Assembly: GCF_010211765.1 (NCBI RefSeq)
Contig: NZ_PDWO01000001.1
Coordinates: 480,567 to 544,566 of the forward strand
Length of the DNA: 64,000 nucleotides
DNA from: Pseudoxanthomonas kaohsiungensis
GTDB taxonomy: Bacteria; Pseudomonadota; Gammaproteobacteria; Xanthomonadales; Xanthomonadaceae
Direction: 5' to 3'
The translations under genes and the position numbers were made by a program. Position 1 is the stretch's first letter. Each line of letters opens with the position of its first letter. Below the pieces are notes generated by a model, which was not told the origin of the DNA, ran no database searches, and saw only the letters and a list, made by a program, of their open reading frames with translations. Below are positions 27,239-34,255 of this stretch, piece by piece.

Positions 27239-27313
27239 GCACGGTTGCACGGGAAACATTTCGCTAACGGACGCGCCGCTACCCTGCCCGCCTGTCCCGA
27301 CAAGACCCGTCCC

Positions 27314-27907
27314 GTGCATTTCACCGGCAAGGAAAAACTGGTCGCGGCGCTCGATGCGGCGGTGCGGCTGGACGAGGAGCACGCCATCACCACCGCCCTG
27401 CGGCAGGCCCTGGTCGCCCTGTTCGCCGACCGCGAAGTCGGCCTGCCGCGCAGCGTGCTCGAACCCATCGCCGACCACTATGCGCGCCGCGAACTGCACG
27501 TCAGCCCGGAGCTGGGCTACAGCGTGGTCGCCATGACCTGGGGGCCGGGCCAGGGCACGCGCATCCATGACCACGATGGCGCCTGGTGCGTGGAAGGCGT
27601 CTGGCATGGCCGTCTGGCGATCACCCAGTACGAACCGCGCGAGCGCCGGGACGGACGCTGGCGCTTCATCCGCATGGGCGACATCGAGGCCGGGCCCGGC
27701 AGCGCCGGCAGCCTGATCCCGCCGCACGAGTACCACGCGATCCGCAACCCCAGCGACGCCGGCATCGCCGTCTCCCTGCACGTCTACCAGCGCCCGCTGC
27801 TGCGCTGCCACGTGTTCGTGCCGGAGGACGCCGACGCTCCCTGCGCGGGCGATGGCGGCTGGATGCGCCGGGAAGAGCGCCTGCTGGGCACAGACGCGGG
27901 CCGATAG
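27314..27907 (+). CDS. Cysteine dioxygenase-family cupin
   Basis: This protein of about 197 residues has the bacterial CDO cupin signature: His-x-His in GTRIHDHDGAWCVEGVWHG and a third iron-ligand histidine in AVSLHVYQRPL. It would oxidise cysteine or a related thiol to a sulfinate using non-heme Fe(II). The start is uncertain: GTG at 27314 gives the family-like N-terminus HFTGKEKLV but has a weak ribosome site, while TTG at 27245 would add 23 residues of poor quality. Metal-binding residues are seen, but the thiol substrate (cysteine or 3-mercaptopropionate) cannot be decided. Confidence 0.8.
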   Translation: MHFTGKEKLVAALDAAVRLDEEHAITTALRQALVALFADREVGLPRSVLEPIADHYARRELHVSPELGYSVVAMTWGPGQGTRIHDHDGAWCVEGVWHGRLAITQYEPRERRDGRWRFIRMGDIEAGPGSAGSLIPPHEYHAIRNPSDAGIAVSLHVYQRPLLRCHVFVPEDADAPCAGDGGWMRREERLLGTDAGR

Positions 27908-27928
27908 CCGCCTCCCCGCCGCGGCCGC

Positions 27929-27934
27929 TATACT
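27929..27934 (+). promoter_or_regulatory. -10 element of tRNA-Leu promoter
   Basis: TATACT lies 11 bases before the mature tRNA 5' end and matches a sigma-70 -10 hexamer in otherwise very GC-rich sequence. No convincing -35 is visible. Confidence 0.55.
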
Positions 27935-27944
27935 GCCGGCCCGC

Positions 27945-28030
27945 GCCGAAGTGGCGGAATGGTAGACGCAGCGGACTCAAAATCCGCCGGCCTTAAAACC
28001 GTGTGGGTTCGAGTCCCACCTTCGGCACCA
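27945..28030 (+). tRNA. tRNA-Leu (anticodon CAA)
   Basis: The acceptor stem GCCGAAG pairs with CTTCGGC, followed by ACCA encoded in the gene. The anticodon arm GCGGA-CTCAAAA-TCCGC places CAA at the anticodon positions. A long variable arm (GGCCTTAAAACCGTGT region) and the T arm GTGGGTTCGAGTCCCAC confirm a class II leucine tRNA. It is a single-copy gene here and is not flanked by integrase genes. Confidence 0.95.
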
Positions 28031-28147
28031 CGCAAGGGCAAAGGGCCAGGCTTCGCAGCCTGGCCTTCTGTTTTTCTGCGCGGCCCCTCACGCGGCCCTT
28101 GCGCCCGCGGGTGCATCGTTGCCGCATCCGCCGACACGGAGATGCGC

Positions 28148-28435
28148 ATGAACGAGCACCCCGAACGCCTGCTCGCCGGCGACGCCGCCGTGGCCCACCT
28201 CAACGCATTGATCCTGGCCCTGGACGACGAGGAGCAGGTCCGGTTGACGCTGGACGATGGGCAGCTGGTCGAGGGCGTGGTCGCGGTGCGACCGTCGCTG
28301 CAGGTGTTCCGCGAGCGCGACGGCAGCCAAGGCTACACCGCCCTGCTGCGGCTGGAGCCACTGGCTGGCGATGCGCCGCCGCGGTACCTGTGGCTGGATC
28401 GCATCCAGGCGGTATCCAGGCTGGGCAGCGCGTGA
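28148..28435 (+). CDS. DUF3247 Sm-like protein
   Basis: This 95-residue cytoplasmic protein has the DUF3247 layout of Xanthomonads, a small beta-barrel of Sm-like type. Visible segments are LILALDDEEQVRLTLDDGQ, VEGVVAVRPSLQVF and RYLWLDRIQAV. The start at 28148 has GGAG at a good distance. ATG at 28142 is also possible. The function is unknown, although RNA binding has been suggested for the fold. It lies 117 bases after the tRNA gene. Confidence 0.78.
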   Translation: MNEHPERLLAGDAAVAHLNALILALDDEEQVRLTLDDGQLVEGVVAVRPSLQVFRERDGSQGYTALLRLEPLAGDAPPRYLWLDRIQAVSRLGSA

Positions 28436-28508
28436 TTACCCCGGTTCGCGGGGACGTCTTCGCTGGCCGGTCGCGGGCGACCGCGTCCCAGCCCGGCGCT
28501 GCAGTTCC

Positions 28509-28742
28509 TCAGGCAGCCGCCGCCGCGTCGTAGTGCCTGGAGACCAGGCCGGCGATCAGGTCCTCGCACAGCGACTCCAGCGCCATGATCCGCACCGTGC
28601 CGTAACGGGCCAGGCGGACGATGCGCTCGACGTAGATCTCGCGTCCGTATTCGACGGTTTCCAGCATCGACTTGGTGAAGCCGTGCGGCATGAAGCCACG
28701 GGTGCCATCCTTGCTGCCACCCACGTAAAGGACGATGCTCAT
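28509..28742 (-). CDS. Small conserved hypothetical protein
   Basis: This 77-residue soluble protein begins MSIVLYVGGSKDGTRGFMPH and has a central YGREIYVERIVRLARYG segment and an alanine-rich end. It has good codon structure, a sensible start and AAGAACAAGAGGAAC upstream. It looks like a short Xanthomonad-specific protein, and no domain is recognised. It is convergent with the DUF3247 gene. Confidence 0.7.
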   Translation of the reverse strand: MSIVLYVGGSKDGTRGFMPHGFTKSMLETVEYGREIYVERIVRLARYGTVRIMALESLCEDLIAGLVSRHYDAAAAA

Positions 28743-28893
28743 TCGGCCGTTCCTCTTGTTCTTGTTAGTTGCTGTCGGTCGATGCGCGGCAGTGTGCCGG
28801 ATGCGCCGTTAGCACCATGTGCAACAGAGGATAGGAACCGCATGTTTCGCCGCGCTGACGCGCAGGTTTCGGTTGTCCGCGATCAGGCGCGAT

Positions 28894-29358
28894 TCAGACC
28901 AGTGAGCGCGGCGTCCATGGCCACCAGCCGCGACCGTGGATCGCGTAGTGGTCGGCCGCGCGTTCGAACGGATTGCGCACCGAGATGCCGCCGCACAGGA
29001 AGTACACCGGTACGAACAGCGGGCCCAGCAACATGTATTGGTAGACATGCGCGCGCTCGTGGTCGCCCAGCCGCACCTGCGGATGCGAGCAGCGGCCAGC
29101 GCGATGCTCGTAGGTCAGGCAGGTGGCTTCGAGGTCATGGCCGGTGGCCAGCACCACGTTGCCCAGCGTCATCGCCCCGCCCGGCCCCCAGGGCCAGCGG
29201 ACGAATACCAGCGCGCGATCGCGGACGCTGAAGCGCGGCCTCGCACCGGCGGGCATGCCGGCCAGGCCCGCCAGCAGGCCGAGCAGCGTCCACGGCGAAG
29301 CCCAGGCGATGCCGGCGACCATGCCCGGCCAGAACAGCCAGTGCCGGCGCCGCGGCAC
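28894..29358 (-). CDS. Membrane protein with HExxH-like motif, unknown function
   Basis: This protein of about 154 residues has an N-terminal hydrophobic pair (LFWPGMVAGIAWASPWTLLGLL) and a later helix (LLGPLFVPVYFLCGG). Between them lies GDHERAHVYQY, an HExxH zinc-protease-like motif, and after the helix NPFERAADHYA, which could supply a third ligand. This recalls membrane metalloprotease or BlaR/M48-like minimal domains but is not a confident match. The start is unsure: GTG 29358 is chosen, and GTG 29406 overlapping the PspC gene is the alternative. It reads in the same direction as the PspC-domain gene. Confidence 0.6.
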   Translation of the reverse strand: MPRRRHWLFWPGMVAGIAWASPWTLLGLLAGLAGMPAGARPRFSVRDRALVFVRWPWGPGGAMTLGNVVLATGHDLEATCLTYEHRAGRCSHPQVRLGDHERAHVYQYMLLGPLFVPVYFLCGGISVRNPFERAADHYAIHGRGWWPWTPRSLV

Positions 29359-29375
29359 CCCTGCGCCGTCGCCGG

Positions 29376-29585
29376 TCAGTCGGCTTCGTTGGGGATCAGC
29401 AACCACAGCACGAGGTAGACCAGGATGCCCGGGAAGGCGGCCGACAGCAGCGATCCGATCACGTACAGGATCCGCAGCCAGGTCGAGCTCCAGCCATAGC
29501 GGTGGGCGATGCCGCCCATCACCCCGGCGATCATGCGGTCGTTGAGCGAGCGGGACAGTCCGGGACTGGCGTTGCTTGCGTTCAT
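29376..29585 (-). CDS. PspC-domain protein
   Basis: This 69-residue protein consists of one PspC domain: an N-terminal basic segment SRSLNDRMIAGVMGGIAHRY followed by a long hydrophobic helix (ILYVIGSLLSAAFPGILVYLVLW, given here in part). Such proteins sit in the inner membrane and are linked to envelope-stress sensing, but small stand-alone forms are uncharacterised. A gap of 31 bases separates it from the DUF5329 gene upstream. Confidence 0.85.
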   Translation of the reverse strand: MNASNASPGLSRSLNDRMIAGVMGGIAHRYGWSSTWLRILYVIGSLLSAAFPGILVYLVLWLLIPNEAD

Positions 29586-29616
29586 GCGCGGTCTCCGTCG
29601 GGCTGGCGTGGCCAGT

Positions 29617-30042
29617 CTAGCGCGGCGCTGGCCGGCCACGCAGTGAATCCAGGCGCGCGCGGAGCCAGTCGCCGGCATCGACCTCCGGCTGGCCCGGGCA
29701 GGCCACCCGGTAGGGCCGTCCGCTGAAGCTGCTGCGGGTGGCGGCCTGGTCGATGAACGTTTCCGCGTCGCCGGCCAGCTGCCTGCGTCGGGCGTAATCG
29801 TATTTGCGCTGCAGGTGCGCCTGGGCGCGTGCGGCATCGTGCCAGTGGCCATTGCGCTGGAAGCGGCAGCCGGACTGGCCGATCGCGGCGATCAGTGCGC
29901 GGACCTCGCTGTCGGCCACCGCGGCGGGAGTCGGCACCGCTGGCTGCGCATGCACCATTGCCGGCAGGCAGGCGACGAGCAGCCACGGCAGCGCCGCGAG
30001 CGCGCGGGCGCCGCGAGCGCGCGGCGCCGGGCGCGAGCGCAT
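29617..30042 (-). CDS. DUF5329 exported protein
   Basis: This 141-residue protein has a signal peptide (WLLVACLPAMVHAQ) and a mature domain with IGQSGCRFQRNGHWHDAARA and a C-terminal PYRVACPGQPEV, giving two cysteines that may pair. The pattern fits the DUF5329 family found in Xanthomonads and Pseudomonads. The function is unknown. Its ATG overlaps the phaC stop (TGATG), so it is probably co-translated with the PHA synthase genes. Confidence 0.75.
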   Translation of the reverse strand: MRSRPAPRARGARALAALPWLLVACLPAMVHAQPAVPTPAAVADSEVRALIAAIGQSGCRFQRNGHWHDAARAQAHLQRKYDYARRRQLAGDAETFIDQAATRSSFSGRPYRVACPGQPEVDAGDWLRARLDSLRGRPAPR

Positions 30043-31127
30043 CAGGTGCCGCCGCGGGTGGACAGCCAGCGGTGGATCGCCGCCGGCACCTCGCGCTGGG
30101 CGCGGCTGGAGACGTAGATGCCGATATGCCCGCCCTTGAAGCCGAGCTCGGTGTAATCCTCGCTGCCCACCAGGCCGGCCAGCGCGCGCGAGGCGTCCGG
30201 TGGCACCAGGTGGTCCTGCTCGGCGTAGATGTTCAGCACCGGCATGCCGACGAAGCCCAGGTCCACCTTCTGCCCGCCGACCTGGGCGGTGCCGTTGACG
30301 AAGGCGTTGCCCTGGTAGAACTGCTTGATGAAGTCGCGGAAGGCTTCGCCGGCCTGGTCGGGCGAATCGAAGATCCACTTCTCCATGCGCAGGAAATCCT
30401 CGACCGCCTTCGGGTTGTCGAGCGTGTCGACCAGGCCTACGTACTTCTGCAGGTTCAGCCGGAACGGCTTGAGCATGAGGTAGCTGGCGTTCATCAGGTC
30501 GGCCGGGACATTGCCCAGCGCGTCGACGAACAGGTCCACGTCCAGTTCGCGCACCCAGCTGGAAAGCATGTTGTCGGGCGTCTGGAAATCGACCGGGGTG
30601 ACCATGGTCACCAGGTTGCGCACCTTCTCCGGGTGCAGCGCGGCGTAGCACAGCGAGAAGGCCCCGCCCTGGCACACGCCCAGCAGGTTGACCGGGCCGC
30701 CGCGCGTGGCGGCCAGGTGGTCGACCGCGCCGTCGATGTAGCGGTTGATGTAGTCGTCCAGGGTCAGGTAGCGGTCCGAGCGGTCCGGATAGCCCCAGTC
30801 GATCACGTACACGTCCAGGCCCAGCGCCAGCAGGCCCTTGACCAGCGAGCGGTCGGCCTGCAGGTCGACCATGTACGGCCGGTTGACCAGCGCGTAGACG
30901 ATCAGCAGCGGCGGGCCCTTCGCCTTCGCCGGCGCGTCGCCGACGAAGCGGTACAGCACGGTCTTGCCGTCGCGCCACACTTCCTCGCGGGCGGTGGCGC
31001 CGTACTCCACGTCCTCGACCTGTCCCAGCACCCGCGTGCCTTCGGCCAGGTGCTTCTGGAACTCCCAGGCCTCGGTGGCCAGGTCCAGCGGATTGAACTG
31101 CAACGGCCCGAACGATCCGGCGCTCAT
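30042..31127 (-). CDS. phaC: Class III poly(3-hydroxyalkanoate) synthase subunit PhaC
   Basis: This 361-residue alpha/beta-hydrolase-fold enzyme has the synthase lipase-like box with catalytic Cys (LLGVCQGGAFSL), the catalytic Asp in NIYAEQDHLVPP and the His in GFKGGHIGIY. A length of about 360 residues and pairing with phaE define class III, which polymerises short-chain hydroxyacyl-CoA such as 3-hydroxybutyryl-CoA. Its ATG overlaps the phaE stop. The enzyme acts at the surface of cytoplasmic polyester granules. Confidence 0.95.
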   Translation of the reverse strand: MSAGSFGPLQFNPLDLATEAWEFQKHLAEGTRVLGQVEDVEYGATAREEVWRDGKTVLYRFVGDAPAKAKGPPLLIVYALVNRPYMVDLQADRSLVKGLLALGLDVYVIDWGYPDRSDRYLTLDDYINRYIDGAVDHLAATRGGPVNLLGVCQGGAFSLCYAALHPEKVRNLVTMVTPVDFQTPDNMLSSWVRELDVDLFVDALGNVPADLMNASYLMLKPFRLNLQKYVGLVDTLDNPKAVEDFLRMEKWIFDSPDQAGEAFRDFIKQFYQGNAFVNGTAQVGGQKVDLGFVGMPVLNIYAEQDHLVPPDASRALAGLVGSEDYTELGFKGGHIGIYVSSRAQREVPAAIHRWLSTRGGT

Positions 31128-32662
31128 CGGCTACGCCCCTTGCGCTTGCCGCCGCCCGCGTCGCTGCCGGCAGGCGTGGCGGCCAGGTTGCGGCTGACCC
31201 AGTCCTTCATCGACACGACCTTGCCGGCCGCAGCCGGCACCGTCGCCGGCTGGGCCTTGCGGACGCTGCCGCGCTTGGCTGTCCCGGCGGTCGCACTACC
31301 CCCACGCGCGCTTCCGGCCTTGGCCACGCGTGCCTTGCGCGCGGTGGAGGTCGATGCCTGCGGCACCCGCTTGGCGGCCGCCTTGGCCGGCGCGCGGCGC
31401 GACGCCGTGCCCGCCGGCTTGCGTGCCGCGGCGGCGACCGCGGGCGTCGCTTCGTTCGTGCGCGGCATGTCGGCAGGCGTCGCGGGAAGTGCCTTCCCCT
31501 TGGCCGCCGATGTCGGCTTGCGCGCGGCGGCTGCCGGCTTGCGCCGGGACGTCGCGGCTGGCTTGGCCGTAACGGATGTGCGTGTGGCCGTGGCCTTGCC
31601 CGGCTTCTTCGCAGCCGGATTCGCCTTCGCCGTCGGCGTCGCCTTCTTTGCTGACCTGATCGGCTTTGTCGCCGTCTTGGCCGGCGCAGCCGCCTTCGCT
31701 ACCGGCTTGGCGGCTCGCCGTGGAGCAGGCTTCGTCGTGCGTGCCGGCGCCACCTGCGCGGCGGCCTCGGCAGCCTCGGCGGGCGCACGGCCTGCCGGGG
31801 CCTGCGCCGCGCGTGGCGCCGCATTGGCCCGGCGCGCGGCATGCAGCGCGCGATCCAGCTCGGCGACCTTGCGGTGCAGCGCATCGAGCTCGCTGCGTCC
31901 GGGCAGCCCCAGCAGCGCGCCGAACTGTTCGACTTCCTGCTGCAGCTTCAAGCGCAGCCGCATCAGCGCGTTGGTCATCTCCGCGTACGCGTGCCGGTAC
32001 TCGGCCGACAACGCGACGTCGGCCCAGGCATCCTCGGCCGCGTCGATCCACAGGTCAAACAGCGCACGCGCCGACTCCAGCCGCTTGCCGGGGGCGTCGT
32101 GCTGTTCGAGCAGCCGCTCGAAGCGCGCGAACGCCGCCTGCCCGGCCTGCGCCAGCTGCGCGTTGAAGGCCTCGTTGCTCTGCTCCCATTGCTGCCAGGC
32201 CAGGGCCAGCGCCTGCAACCGTTCCTGGTGCTCGCGCGCCGGGCCGAAGGCCGGCCGCTGCAGCCACTCCGCGCCCTGCTGGCGCAGCGGCTTGAGCAGC
32301 ATGTCCAGCAGCGGGCGCATCTGCTCCAGCCAGTCGCCACCGGCCAGCCCGCCGTGCATCGAACGCAACATGCCGGCAAACGGATCGGCGGCCTGGCCGC
32401 CCATCATCTCGCGCCAGGCGCCGGCCACGTCCGCCGCGCTGCCGCCGCCGCTGAAGTCGGCCGCCAGCCGCTGCATGCGCTGGTACCAGTCGTAGGTCCC
32501 GGCGCCCATGCCCATGGCGCCCAGGCCCGGCGGCATGGCCCCGGCCAGCCCCCAGGCATCGGGCATCCCGCCCCGGCCGAGCAGCTCGTTCCAGGTGTTC
32601 CAGTACTGCCGGGCCAGCGACTCGAAGTCGCCGGGAAACTGCCCGAAGGGTGCGTTGGCCAT
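31124..32662 (-). CDS. phaE: PHA synthase subunit PhaE fused to a histone-H1-like tail
   Basis: The first 275 residues or so match PhaE: FESLARQYWNTWNELLG at the N-terminus, YDWYQRMQRLAADFSGG, and the late segment YRHAYAEMTNALMRLRL. PhaE activates PhaC. Residues 280-490 are a basic Ala/Lys/Pro/Arg-rich tail with repeated AAKPA- and ARKP-like units, similar to histone H1 and to the tails of PhaF-type phasins, ending VVSMKDWVSRNLA. At 512 residues it is far longer than typical PhaE (about 350). The tail could bind DNA and tether granules to the nucleoid (inference). GGGAGGATTC precedes the ATG. Confidence 0.92.
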   Translation of the reverse strand: MANAPFGQFPGDFESLARQYWNTWNELLGRGGMPDAWGLAGAMPPGLGAMGMGAGTYDWYQRMQRLAADFSGGGSAADVAGAWREMMGGQAADPFAGMLRSMHGGLAGGDWLEQMRPLLDMLLKPLRQQGAEWLQRPAFGPAREHQERLQALALAWQQWEQSNEAFNAQLAQAGQAAFARFERLLEQHDAPGKRLESARALFDLWIDAAEDAWADVALSAEYRHAYAEMTNALMRLRLKLQQEVEQFGALLGLPGRSELDALHRKVAELDRALHAARRANAAPRAAQAPAGRAPAEAAEAAAQVAPARTTKPAPRRAAKPVAKAAAPAKTATKPIRSAKKATPTAKANPAAKKPGKATATRTSVTAKPAATSRRKPAAAARKPTSAAKGKALPATPADMPRTNEATPAVAAAARKPAGTASRRAPAKAAAKRVPQASTSTARKARVAKAGSARGGSATAGTAKRGSVRKAQPATVPAAAGKVVSMKDWVSRNLAATPAGSDAGGGKRKGRSR

Positions 32663-32683
32663 GAATCCTCCCGTACGCGGAGG

Positions 32684-32689
32684 ATTCTA
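32684..32689 (-). promoter_or_regulatory. Putative -10 of phaE promoter
   Basis: On the minus strand TAGAAT lies 22 bases before the phaE ATG, directly after a GC-rich hairpin (CGCCCCGCG with CGCGGGGCG) that may terminate pssA. No clear -35 was seen. Confidence 0.4.
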
Positions 32690-32722
32690 GCGCCCCGCGC
32701 CGTCGCGGGGCGTGGTCCCGGC

Positions 32723-33337
32723 TCAGGGCTTGGGAATGCGCAGGGTCTTGCTGATCATCAGCGAGCCGGACAGCGCGAACAGCAGCACCAGCGGGTGCAG
32801 CCGCCACGGACCGAGCTGCCAGTAGCCCCACCACAGGTCCTCGCCGATCCGGCCCAGCGAGGCGGCCACGGCCAGCACCACCACCAGCGCCAGGCTGGTC
32901 GGGATCGGCGTGCCTTCGAAGTACTTCACCTTGTCCTCGCCGACGGACAGCTGCTCGGCGGTGACGTTGTAGCGGGCCAGCCGGCTGACCCCGCAGCCGA
33001 CGAAGTACGACAGCACCAGCCAGTCCCAGCCGCCCTGCATGCCGCAGGCGTAGGCCAGCGCGGCCGGGGCCACGCCGAAGGAGATCACGTCGGCCAGCGA
33101 ATCCAGCTCCCGGCCCAGGGTCGAGGACGACTTGCGCCAGCGCGCGATGCGCCCGTCGAGCGCGTCGAAGATGAAGGCCAGCGGGATCAGCGCCATGCCC
33201 AGCAGCAGGTCCGCCACCCGCCCCTCGTGCAGGAAGCGCATCGCTGCGAAGATCGCGCCGGTGCCGCAGAAGGCATTGGCCAGGGTGAACCAGTCGGCCA
33301 GCTGGAAGTCGCGCAGCATCGAGAAGTGGCGGTTCAT
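32723..33337 (-). CDS. pssA: CDP-diacylglycerol-serine O-phosphatidyltransferase
   Basis: This 204-residue inner-membrane enzyme has the CDP-alcohol phosphotransferase signature, here DALDGRIARW followed by LGRELDSLAD, which coordinates the metal and CDP moiety. The segment SFGVAPAALAYACG follows, as in type II phosphatidylserine synthases. It makes phosphatidylserine, the precursor of phosphatidylethanolamine. The start at 33337 is preferred. The longer in-frame reading runs into a hexanucleotide repeat that translates as leucine-proline repeats. Confidence 0.88.
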   Translation of the reverse strand: MNRHFSMLRDFQLADWFTLANAFCGTGAIFAAMRFLHEGRVADLLLGMALIPLAFIFDALDGRIARWRKSSSTLGRELDSLADVISFGVAPAALAYACGMQGGWDWLVLSYFVGCGVSRLARYNVTAEQLSVGEDKVKYFEGTPIPTSLALVVVLAVAASLGRIGEDLWWGYWQLGPWRLHPLVLLFALSGSLMISKTLRIPKP

Positions 33338-33451
33338 GCGGTCGCCCGGGTCGGAGGTCGGGGACAGGATACCCAGCGGCGGCGTGGAGGCGGAGTGGGC
33401 TTGGGACTGCCCGGGCCTTCCGCACTTCGGGAAGCTGAAGGCACAACAGCC

Positions 33452-33493
33452 AGGCAGAAGCAGAGGCAGAGGCAGAGGCAGAGGCAGAGGCAA
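33452..33493. repeat. GAGGCA hexanucleotide microsatellite
   Basis: About seven near-perfect tandem copies of GAGGCA lie upstream of pssA. Variation of copy number by slippage is plausible. Confidence 0.85.
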
Positions 33494-33513
33494 GCGTCGT
33501 TGGCTCCGGACGG

Positions 33514-33625
33514 GGCCGCCGTGCCCCGGGGGTATGGCTTACCCCTCGGGACGGCATCCTGCCTTTACGAGGGGCCGTGGCACATCCCTGTGCCACTTGC
33601 GCCATACCCCCGGGACACGGCGGCC
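33514..33625. repeat. Hairpin element E3 (25-bp stem)
   Basis: The arms at 33514-33538 and 33601-33625 are complementary at 24 of 25 positions around a 62-nt core. Inside, GTGGCACATCCCTGTGCCAC is a 20-nt palindrome and GACGGCATCCTGCC a second small one. The layout, outer stem plus two inner hairpins with GGGA/GGAT-type loops, parallels E4 and, more distantly, E1 and E2. Confidence 0.8.
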
Positions 33626-33658
33626 TCGCGGCTTGGAGTGCGTGGCTGCGATCGGAGC

Positions 33659-33763
33659 GGCAACAGCAACAGCAACAGCAACAGCAACGGCAACGACAAC
33701 TGCAACGGCAACGGCAACGGCAACCGCAACCGCAACAGCAACCGCAACGAAAACCGCAAAGAC
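33659..33763. repeat. GCAACN hexanucleotide microsatellite
   Basis: About 17 tandem hexamers of the form GCAACA, GCAACG or GCAACC run through this tract. The same unit (as GTTGCC on the other strand) recurs at 49575-49600. Confidence 0.85.
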
Positions 33764-33864
33764 AAAAGCCCCCTTCCCAGCCCTCCCTTAGCCTGCGGCG
33801 AAAGGGAGGGGCAAAGCGCCGCACGTCGCTGGCGGCCGGCTGCCTTCGCCGCCGGCTGCTTTCC

Positions 33865-33959
33865 TGTAGGAGCGGGCATGACCGCGACACGGGCGTCGGG
33901 ATCATGAGGGCGTCGCCTGGGCCGACGGCGTCGGTGCCGCGGTCATGCCCGCTCCTACA
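33865..33959. repeat. TGTAGGAGC inverted-repeat element
   Basis: The perfect 22-nt arms TGTAGGAGCGGGCATGACCG... at 33865-33886 and 33938-33959 enclose a 51-nt loop. The terminal TGTAGGAGC is shared with the element at 38538-38631, and the inner parts of the stems differ. Confidence 0.85.
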
Positions 33960-34019
33960 AAGAGCCAGACCGTGGGGCTGTTAAGCGGAGCCACAATCCG
34001 GACGCGCCCGAAGACGCGT

Positions 34020-34113
34020 CAGGCCGGGGGATTGCGGCAGCGGACAGGGATGTCCGCGTCGGCGCGTCGGCACAGGGAGGTGCCGTCGCGCCGACCGCAA
34101 TCCCCCCGGCCTG
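34020..34113. repeat. Hairpin element E4
   Basis: CAGGCCGGGGGATTGCGG at 34020-34037 pairs with CCGCAATCCCCCCGGCCTG at 34095-34113 (one bulged C) around a 57-nt core. The core contains GGACAGGGATGTCC and GGCACAGGGAGGTGCC, two inner hairpins with AGGGA in their loops, matching the plan of E3. Confidence 0.8.
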
Positions 34114-34255
34114 GCGCGGCTCCCTCCGAAGCCGACCACGCGCGGCGCTTTTGCCTCGACCCTCGCCCGGCAAGCACAGCGTCACGGAAACCGGTGCCGG
34201 TGCGCTTTGCTCCCACCCGATGAGGCACCCGCGAGCCCGCAGGCGCATCCGGCGC

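Larger units (their letters stand above)
33338..34255. other. 918-bp gene-free region packed with repeats
   Basis: No credible gene is present. In order the region holds a GAGGCA microsatellite (33452-33493), hairpin element E3 (33514-33625), a GCAACN microsatellite (33659-33763), a CCTCCC/GGGAGGG palindrome near 33780-33815, a TGTAGGAGC element (33865-33959) and hairpin element E4 (34020-34113). Open frames here encode only low-complexity peptides. Confidence 0.8.

Noticed and set aside
27245..27313. TTG-initiated extension of the cysteine-dioxygenase-like gene
   Set aside because: The added 23 residues are low-quality and overlap the region just after metX. GTG at 27314 fits the family better.
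33577..33984. Reading frames across the microsatellites encoding Gln/Arg/Thr repeats
   Set aside because: They are products of hexamer repeats, have no start signals and change frame identity with each repeat tract.
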